Source: Adiantum capillus-veneris | Lineage: Eukaryota > Streptophyta > Polypodiopsida > Polypodiales > Pteridaceae | Direction: 5' to 3' | Assembly (NCBI GenBank): GCA_014529385.2 | Contig: CM043953.1 | Coordinates: 99,683,342-99,747,341 of the forward strand | Length of the DNA: 64,000 bases | Shown here: piece after piece, positions 56,585-64,000 of the stretch | Numbering within the stretch: position 1 is the stretch's first letter | How the letters are laid out: the number at the start of each line of letters is the position of its first letter | Translations under genes and position numbers: made by a program | Notes under the pieces: model-generated | Database searches by the model: none | Told to the model about the DNA's origin: nothing | What the model saw: the letters and a program-made list of their open reading frames with translations, nothing else

Positions 56585-57444
56585 TGTTAGTGGGTAGCAT
56601 AGCTCTTTTGTACTAACATAGTGTCAATATACAAGGAAGCGACTCGGGGTGGGGCACGGAGACTTAATGAAAGTGTCAATCTCACCAAAGTGAACTCGAA
56701 GAGTACTCGTTCTTACAACAAAAGCAAATCAACCACTTCCTAGTCAGACAATCAGTATCCATCCATTCTCAACACTCAACACAATCACGCCGTTTCGGTA
56801 TCCTAACGGATCCGGAATGTCACGAAACTTAAGGAGAGGTCACAACACTTATGGGCTCAATCCTACCAAGTTCTGTCACCATCTGGGAAGGTACATAAAT
56901 CACGATCCATCACAAAAAATGTGGAGAAAACTGAAACAGAAGTACTTGGAAAGATCCTCCTTAACCATAGAAACACTTATCCATGGTCAAAACATCAAAA
57001 AACAACCATTTTAGCTCCCAAATCAATACATTTTGCTCACAAACGACTCGTCGTGAACCACAACAGAATTGGAAATGATTACACTTAGATCGAAGAGCAA
57101 GAGACAAGGAACGCAATGTACTATTCGGAATAGAATTCTGATTACCCATTCAGGAGAAATGATGATTACAAATTGTAATCACAAGAGGCTTTTGAAGTGC
57201 ACGTTTTCTTCTCCAAGCTAATGATAATAATCCTTTCAAAACTAAGGGTTTTGACTTTAGGAGGCTTTCCCATGGCCAACCGGCCTCTTACAAGGGGTAG
57301 ACTCAGCGAAATTAAAACAGAGTATGGTCTAATCTTCTTCTGATTACAACTCATTTTAGGCAGAATTACAGGGTTTTTGCCGAAAAAATAGAGTATCCAC
57401 CGGGTTTGGTGTGCATACGCCTGCTCGCTCGTATCCACCAAACA
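56585..57444 (-). repeat. Element B 5' LTR
   Basis: 860-bp direct repeat of 19009-19890, starting TGTTTGGTGGATACG at 57444 and ending at the TGTTAG word (56585 on plus). It includes a GGTACATAAATCACGATCCA block (near 56890-56909) that resembles a decayed copy of the element's palindrome. Confidence 0.85.
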
Positions 57445-57449
57445 GCGCG
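57445..57449. repeat. Target-site duplication of element B, right
   Basis: GCGCG outside the 5' LTR. The partner is GCGTG at 19004-19008. Confidence 0.72.
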
Positions 57450-57950
57450 CCCACAGCTTTTGCTTGCTCACTGTGCATCATTTTTCATGGTTGATGAAGA
57501 TCTTGTGGCAAGGAAGCATTGATTGCAGGGTTGTACAACAATAGCATCTATGAGAGGCAAGACTCGGGAGGGAGAGGGGTCGTACACAAAGCCGCTGGAT
57601 TAGTGAGAGCATGCTATTTTGTCAAGAGGGCAAGCGGGGGAGGAATTAGTTTTGCAAGGGTGCACCCGACTCTTAATTGAGACCTCTCGGTCCACACTAT
57701 CCTCCTCTCTCATGATTCTCTCTTTCACTCTACATATTGGATGCCTTCCATAATGCCAATTCCAAGCCTTTTGTTAGTGTTGTTTAACAAGCAGCCCATT
57801 AAAGCCCATCCAAGTAGGCAAGAGCACACGATACTTTGTGCATAGACTAGAGCAATATGCTACAATAATGCATTACTAGTCCGAGCTTGAAGGGTCGCAC
57901 CGTTCCAAGCCAAGTGGAGGATGAGAAGGAAAGTGTGTTGAGACGCTCTT
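57450..57950. other. No recognised gene
   Basis: Host sequence between element B and the PPR array. No repeat or coding motif was recognised. Confidence 0.5.
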
Positions 57951-57954
57951 GGGA

Positions 57955-60900
57955 ATGGTGCCAGCCAGAACTCTCCAGATGCAATCACCTACATAAGCAT
58001 CTTGAAGGCATGTGGCTCTAAGCAAGATGCAGATATGGGCACAAAAATTCACAATTACATTGTTATAAAAATATCTTTTTCTTGGCACTATCTTGGTCGA
58101 TATGTATGATAAATGTGGTGTGCTTGAGAAAGCCCAAAAATTGCTTCAAGAGCTTCCTGTCTGGAATGTCGGCACTGATTGCAGGATGTCCGCAACGAGA
58201 GTTCTAGGCTATTTTTGATAGATTCAAAGCGAGGGTCTCTCTCCATGTGCAATCACCTAGGCCTGCATCTTGAAGGCATGTTGCTCTACTTAAGATGTTG
58301 ATATGGGCAGAAAACATTACAATTAGTCGGAGACTGTTGAAAAAAGACATGCTTGGACACTGTCTTGATGGATGTGTATGTCAAATGTGGTGCGCTTGAG
58401 AAAGCACAAGAGGTGCTTGAGGAGCTTTCTGTTCGGAATGTCGCCTCTTGGAATGCACTAATTGCTGGATTATATTGTTAATCAGAGTCTGTACAGAAAA
58501 GATGTTGTGCTTATCATTGTCTTGGTCCATATGTATACCAAATGTGGTGCACTTGAGAGAGCACAAAAATTGCTTCAGGAGCTTCCTATCTGAAATGTTA
58601 GCACTGATTGTAGGATGTGTGCAACAAGAGCAAGGCTAGAAAGCTCTTGGCTATTTTCAACGAATGCAAAGCGAGGGCCTCTCTCCAATGCAATCACGTA
58701 AGCGTGCATCTTGAAGGCATGTGGTTGTATGCAAGATGTTGATATGGGCTTAAAAATTCACTCTGATATTGTTATTCAGGGGCTGTTGCAAAAAATCACC
58801 ATGCCTGGCAATGTCTTGGTAGATATGTATGCCAAATGTGGTGCGGGATGTTGTCTTTCAGAATGCACTGATTGCAGGATATGCCCGACAAGGGCCAGGC
58901 CACAGCAGGTGCTTGAGGAGCTTACTATTCGGAATGGTGTTAGCTGATTGCGGGATACATACAACAGGAGCAGGGACAAAAAGCTTTAGGCTATTTTCAA
59001 CGGATGCAAAGCGAGGGCATGTATCAAGATGCAATCACCTATGCATGCATCTTGAAGGCATGTGGCTCTATGCAAGATGTTGATATGCGCTTAAAAATTC
59101 ACTCTTATTGTTAGTCAGGGGCTGTCGCAAAAAAGTTCGTGCTTGGTAATGCCTTGGTCGATTGGTGCAGGATGTCGTCTTTTGGAAAACACGATCTACA
59201 AGGTATGCCCACCAACAAGGCCCGGACCAGGAAGCTCTGGGCCGTTTTTAGCAAGTTCTTGAGTAGCTTACTATTTAGAACGGTATTAACAGATTACAAG
59301 ATGTGCACAACATGCTCAGGGACATAAGCTCTAGGCTATTTTCAATGGATGCAAAGCAAGGGCCTCTATCCAGATGCAATCACCTACGCATGCATCTTGA
59401 GGGCACGTGGCTCTACACAAGATGTTGATCTAGGCTTAAAAATTCACTCTAATATTGTTAGTGAGGGGCTATTGCAAAAAAATTTGTGTTTGGCAATGCC
59501 TTTGTTGATACTTATGCCAAATGTGGTGCGAGATGTCGTCTTTTAGAACACACTAATTGCAGAATACGCCTGTAGGGCCAGGCCAGGAAGCTCTGGGCCA
59601 TTTTCAGCAAGTGTTTGAGGAGCTTCCTATTCAAAATGGCGTTAATAAATTGCGGGATACGCATGCTAGGAGCAGGGACAAAAGCTCTAGGCTGTTTTCA
59701 ACGGATGCAAAGCGAGGGCCTCTGGCCAGATGCAATCACCTACGCATGCATCTTGAAGGCATGTGGCTCTATGAAAGATGTTGATATGGGCTTAAAAATT
59801 CACTCTGATATTGTTAGTCAGGGGCTATTGCAAAAAAATGACGTGCTTGGCAATGCCGTGGTCGATACGTCTGCCAAATGTGGTGCGGGATGTCGCCCTT
59901 TGAAACACACAATTTGCAGGATATGCCTGACAATGGCCAGGCCAGCAAGCTCTTGGCTATTTTCAGCAGTGCTTGAGGAGATTACTATTGGGAAAAGCGT
60001 TAATTGATTACGGGATACGCACAACAAGAGCAGGGAGAGATAGCTCTAGGTTGTTTTCAGCAGATGCAAAGCGAGGGCCTTTGTCCAGATGCAATCACCA
60101 ACACGTGCATCTTCAAGGCATGTGGCTCTACGCAAGATGTTGATATGGGCTTAGAAATTCACTCTGATATTGTTAGTCAAGGGCTGTTGCAAAACATTGT
60201 CGTGCTTGGAAATGCCTTGGTTGATACATATGCCAAATGTGGTGCACTTTAGAAAGCACAAAACATGCCTAAGGAGCTTCCTATCCCGAATGCCGTCTCT
60301 TGGAGTGCATTGATTGCGAGATACACACAAGAAGATCAGGTCCAAAATCTCTAGCTGATTTTCAGCAGCTGCAAAGTGAGGGCCTCTCTCCAAATGCAAT
60401 CACATACGCGTGCATTTTGAAGGCATGTGGTTGTACGCAAGATGCAGATATGGGCTTGAGAAGTCGCTTTAAATATTGCTAGTAGTCAGGGGCTATTGCA
60501 AAAATTGTCATGCTTGGCAATGCTTTGGTCGATATGTATGCCAAATGTGGTGCGGGATGTTGTCATTTGGAACGCTATTATTGCAGAATATGCCCGACAA
60601 GGGCCGGGGGCCAAGAGCCTTGGAATATTTTCAACATGTGCTCGAGGAGCTTACTATTTGGAACGACGAGATACGCACAATAGGAGCAGGGGCAGAAATC
60701 TCTCGGTTGTTTTCAACGGATGCGAAGTGAGGGCCTCTGTCCAGGTGCAGTCACCTACACGTGCATCTTCAAGGCATGTGGCTCTACAGCCTTTCAGAAT
60801 TACAGCCTTCCTGTGAAAACAGGACATCGGCTTCCTTTGTTCTTTCTTGGTACCTTCACAGAAAAACCACAAGATGGTAATCACTTCGAATCGAGGCAGG

Positions 60901-61590
60901 ATGTTGGCAAGGAAGCTCCTCAAGGCGATAAGCATATGCAAGGAGAAGGTCTTTCTCCAATGCAATCATCTATGGAAGCAAGCACCTATGCTAGCATCTT
61001 GAAAGACTTCGTAATATGCTAACATGGGTGAGAGAATTTATGGTGAGAATGCTAGTCAGTCACAAGCTATTCAGAAACAGGTTGTTCTTAGCAGGGATTT
61101 TCTTTATATGTATGGCAAATGTGGTGTCCTTACAATGTCCACAAAAAGGCAACAAATCCACTAACAAAGCAATACTCGTGAAACACATCAAGCAGACCCA
61201 CAAAAGCATGAGAAGTTCTCATGTCCGAACTGTCATCACTATTACAGATAAGCCCAACGTGGCTGTTTCAAGGAAGTACTTTGTTGTTCTCATGGGATAG
61301 CGAAGGCCTCTTTCCAATTGTCCCAATGCAATCACTTATGCTTGCACATTGAAGGTGTGTAGTCTTATGAAAGACGTTGACATGGGTGAGAGATCAATGA
61401 TGAGATTACTAGTCACGGGCTGTTGCAAAAAAATTATCGTGCTTCCTATGATCTGGAGTGTGGATGTAAGATTTGTCCCACGGGGGCAGGGCCAGAAAGC
61501 TCTAATTCTCTTTCAACAGATGTGAAGTGAGGGCCTCTCTCCAGATGCAATCACGTTGCATGCATCTTGAAGGCATGTGGCTCTATACAC
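57955..61590 (+). pseudogene. Decayed PLS-type PPR gene with about twelve repeat blocks
   Basis: Plus-strand frames repeat a block of about 340-360 bp encoding, in consensus, QMQSEGLxPDAITYACILKA-CG, DVDMGLKIHSDIVSQGLL, VLGNALVDMYAKCG and a final W..LIAGYA.QG, that is, linked PPR motifs. Recognisable block starts lie near 57975, 58241, 58683, 59025, 59369, 59725, 60084, 60389, 60741, 60955 (variant), 61318 (weak) and 61541. PPR proteins bind organellar RNA and direct editing, splicing or stability. The frame is interrupted by stops and shifts in almost every block, the longest open piece being 59615-60007. No targeting peptide, E/DYW domain or start was found. The blocks are very alike, indicating tandem expansion before or during decay. 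A set of spliced micro-exons is unlikely. Confidence 0.82.
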
Positions 61591-61594
61591 AATG

Positions 61595-62390
61595 CCCAAC
61601 ATCATTGATGCAAGGAAGTGCATCAACAAGAGACATTCAATCCCTCGGTAAGTAAGCATTATCAATTTTTTATTTTTGACATTGAGAACGCAATTAATGA
61701 ATGCACTGAAAATTGCACGCTGCCATGAGAATGGCACGTTCCCTCGTATTATAAAAATTGGGGAGGATTGTGCAAACTCCCCCATGTAAGGAGACTTGCA
61801 TGTTTTCCTCTTTTTTTTGAAACATGAAAATGGAACAACAAACAATTAATGACATTGACATCTTGTATGATCACGAACATTGAGCTTGACAAAATTTTAA
61901 CCCTCCTTGTGGTTTTTTACGAGGTACCCCTTTGAAGCACAACCATCGGTATCCCATTTTTGCAAAGAACGCCTCTAAACCACGACAATTGGTATCTCAA
62001 ACACTCTAAGGTCAAAAAGTCTAACACGCTTTGATGAAATCTCTCTCTGTGCTTCATTTTCTCTCGGATAAAAAACTCTCTCTCTCTCTCTCTCTCCTTC
62101 GTTTTGAAGTCTCTCCTCCCATTTAATAAATATGTTAGACATAAATTAAAAGCATCAAATAAACTTTTTTTTTTTCATTTGAGAAGTGCTGAAATGGCAT
62201 ATATAGTTTCCAATATTTTGCATAAACTTTATTCGATACGAACGCAGCTAACGAAGCAGTCTAGTTTAGATAGCAACGTAACCACAAAATGAGGGGTAAA
62301 TATGCGAGGTATTTTGTGAATTTTCACAAATTTCAGGGCCTAAAGAAGGCAAGAAATTATGTAATTCAATAAACCCAGGCGATATTGAGG
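61595..62390. other. No recognised gene; 5' flank of the SIS gene
   Basis: AT-rich sequence with a (CT)n tract at about 62076-62097 and a CATATATAG word near 62198-62206, roughly 190 bp before the SIS gene ATG. The latter could serve as a TATA box. Confidence 0.45.
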
Positions 62391-62966
62391 ATGGAGGAAG
62401 GGGCGATGGTGGGGCGCATACTGGCGGAGCTGGACGGTGTGCTCCAGCAGAGCGGAGCGGCGGCAAGCGCATTAGTGCAGGAATTGGCAAATGCTGCGAG
62501 CAGAGGAGCGCAGGTGATGGTGTATGGTGTGGGCAGAGAGGGCCTGATGATGAAGGCCCTCGCCATGCGCCTCTTCCATCTCGGCCTCCGCGTCTCCTGT
62601 GTATTCGACATGACCACCCCGCCCATCTCATCCCATGACCTCCTCCTCCTCAGTGCTGGTCCTGGCACGTTCTCCTCTGTCGAAGCTCTCGCCTCCATTG
62701 CCCGCTCCTGCAGCGCCCGCATCCTCCTCCTCACCGCCCACCCCTCTGGCCCTGCTTCTTTCCTTGCAGATGTTGTCGCTCACGTCCCTGCCCAGACCAT
62801 GGCCTCTGACACTGCCTCTTCCCCCTTGTCGTCATCCCTGCTTCCCATGGGCAGCCTTTACGAAGGGGCCCTCTTCATCCTTTTCGAGATGGTGATTCTT
62901 AAGCTCAGAGACACCCTGGGAGTAGCGCCGCAGGACATGAGAGGACGTCATACCAATCTGGAATGA
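62391..62966 (+). CDS. SIS-domain protein, 6-phospho-3-hexuloisomerase-like
   Basis: An intact, intronless ORF of 191 codons from the ATG at 62391 (MEEGAMVGRIL; A at -3 and G at +4 give a good start context). A TTG two codons upstream is not used as start. It fits the SIS sugar-phosphate isomerase fold: QVMVYGVGREGLMMKALAMR near residues 42-62, VFDMTTPPISSHDLLLLSAG near 73-95 (S-G-P-G-T phosphate-binding loop), ILLLTAHPSG near 118, and the C-terminal LPMGSLYEGALFILFEMVIL and RHTNLE motifs typical of HxlB/PHI proteins. Length matches the family (about 180-200). Plants have such single-domain SIS proteins, but their substrate is not settled. It is GC-rich compared with its AT-rich surroundings. 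No neighbour suggests a pathway. No transit peptide is obvious. Confidence 0.9.
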   Translation: MEEGAMVGRILAELDGVLQQSGAAASALVQELANAASRGAQVMVYGVGREGLMMKALAMRLFHLGLRVSCVFDMTTPPISSHDLLLLSAGPGTFSSVEALASIARSCSARILLLTAHPSGPASFLADVVAHVPAQTMASDTASSPLSSSLLPMGSLYEGALFILFEMVILKLRDTLGVAPQDMRGRHTNLE

Positions 62967-64000
62967 TGTTGTGTAAGAATGTAAGGTCATCATCTATTTC
63001 TTCTTAATTCTGCAATATGACTTTCAGTGATGGCTGCTCTGTCTCTTTCTTTTAGAAGTTTATGAGGGAGGGCTCAAGAGTGGTGTGCTCCACTGTTTAT
63101 GAAAGCATGCATGCATGTGAATGGGTAGATATGGCCACCCTGCAAGGAGATGAGGTGCTACATTGTTAACCTGTGCCGTTAGGGAACGGACATGATTTTG
63201 ATTTGCATGTGCCTAGCATTTTACAATCACGTATGTGGAGCGTATCTCATAGTCAGCTTCCGTGCGCCATATTATCAGCATCTGCGACCTGCCCAAAGGG
63301 CAAGGCCATAGCATTGCTTGACCTTTTTGGGCTTAACTAAAATTCGTAAGAAGCTTAGATTGGTTAAAACAAATGCTCAGGATTGTGTCATCAGTAGAAA
63401 GAGCAAGTATCACAAAGATGATGACCATCACGCTTCATATATACAAGTTGGGATCAGGATGCAGGAAGCAAAGCCATGTGATATGTAACAAACTGGTCAA
63501 TCTTCATATACCTTAACGTGAAGCATCTTATTTATTGGCTTTCTAAAACAAGCCTTAGAGAAGAAAAAGTTTGGCATACATTTCATATTTTATTATTTCT
63601 TATGCTGATTATTCCTAACTTTTCATGTGAAGCATTAAAATCTTCTTTTGTTTTTTGTTTGTCAAAAGGTCCCTTCACTACATGCTTTTTCTTATGAAGA
63701 CAAGATTCAAAAGCTAACACTATAATCAAATGAACAGAGATTGTACTTTTATGTTAATTTGAACTCTTTTTCTTTTCTTTAGCTTGAACTCTAGATGCTC
63801 TAAACTCTTGTTCCTTTGGCATGATGGAAGATTTAGCTCCACATGTTTAGTGCTAGGATTTGATATTCACATCCTCAAATATTTGTGGGTAGAAATGGCG
63901 CTTGATTTTGGCTTCAAGTTTTCCCTTACCAAAGTTTCGGCAGGCCTCGTGAAATTTTCACTTGTTTAATTGGCTATCTAAAACAAGCCTTAGTGAACTA
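62967..64000. other. 3' flank of the SIS gene, no further gene recognised
   Basis: AT-rich sequence. Two stretches share GCTTTCTAAAACAAGCCTTAG-like words (near 63539-63557 and 63971-63992), a small direct repeat. No coding motif was seen. Confidence 0.5.

Noticed and set aside
62385-62390. TTG two codons upstream as the start of the SIS gene
   Set aside because: Plant nuclear genes start at ATG, and the ATG at 62391 has a good context and gives family-typical length.
62266-62734. Antisense ORFs over the SIS gene
   Set aside because: GC-rich shadows of the SIS coding strand, Arg/Pro/Ser-rich without motifs.

Overview
This window is nuclear DNA of a land plant, most likely a fern or another seedless plant. 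The call rests on a dense nest of plant-type LTR retrotransposons, long (CT)n/(GA)n/(GT)n microsatellites, a decayed PPR array of the 'DAITYACILKACG' style that I associate with mosses and ferns, and a fragment of a plant ankyrin-DHHC gene. Nothing bacterial or organellar was recognised. Only one ordinary gene looks intact: a SIS-domain sugar-phosphate isomerase-like gene at 62391-62966 (+). LAYOUT. 1-19003 is host sequence with old debris: a Ty1/copia relic (570-2772, -), two stray PPR fragments, an A-rich degenerate repeat, a TIP1-like gene remnant (11866-12627, +), a tail-to-tail pair of LTRs (14849-15814) joined to retroelement 3' and 5' ends (to 16900), a LINE-type endonuclease relic (about 17690-18410, -) and a 170-180 bp tandem duplication. 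19009-57444 is one giant Ty3/gypsy element, here called B, on the minus strand, bounded by about 0.87-kb LTRs with a 5-bp target duplication (GCGTG/GCGCG). 57450-61600 is a decayed PPR array. 61600-64000 holds the SIS gene and otherwise unrecognised sequence. NESTING. B (about 19 kb of its own sequence) was invaded inside gag by a second gypsy element, A (about 14 kb, 0.66-kb LTRs, target duplication TCTGG/CCAGA). A was invaded in its 5' leader by a copia element (45162-50338, 227-bp LTRs, target duplication GTTTA). B was also hit between RNase H and integrase by a 436-bp fold-back element with a TA duplication (28693-29128). LTR divergence judged by eye (B roughly 5%, A roughly 2%, copia 2 of 227) agrees with this order. 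The two A LTRs now face each other in inverted orientation and B gag lies in three pieces on two strands. One inversion of 34367-51785, with a GTTT/AAAC microhomology at the breakpoints, explains all of it. WHAT IS UNUSUAL. A and B, though clearly diverged, share a layout I do not recognise as standard for Ty3/gypsy: gag - protease - RT - RNase H - integrase - a second retropepsin-like domain followed by W-x-P-K motifs - an internal G-rich polypurine tract - a TATA-like box - an accessory region. In A the accessory region is a 120-codon acidic ORF. In B it is a roughly 1,100-codon coiled-coil-rich ORF, now broken. B also carries ten copies of a 20-bp palindrome based on ATGGATCGCGATCCAT, seven in its 3' half and three in its 5' leader. 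All elements carry stops, frameshifts or changed catalytic residues, so none looks autonomous in this copy. Many lesions are C-to-T type, as expected for methylated DNA.
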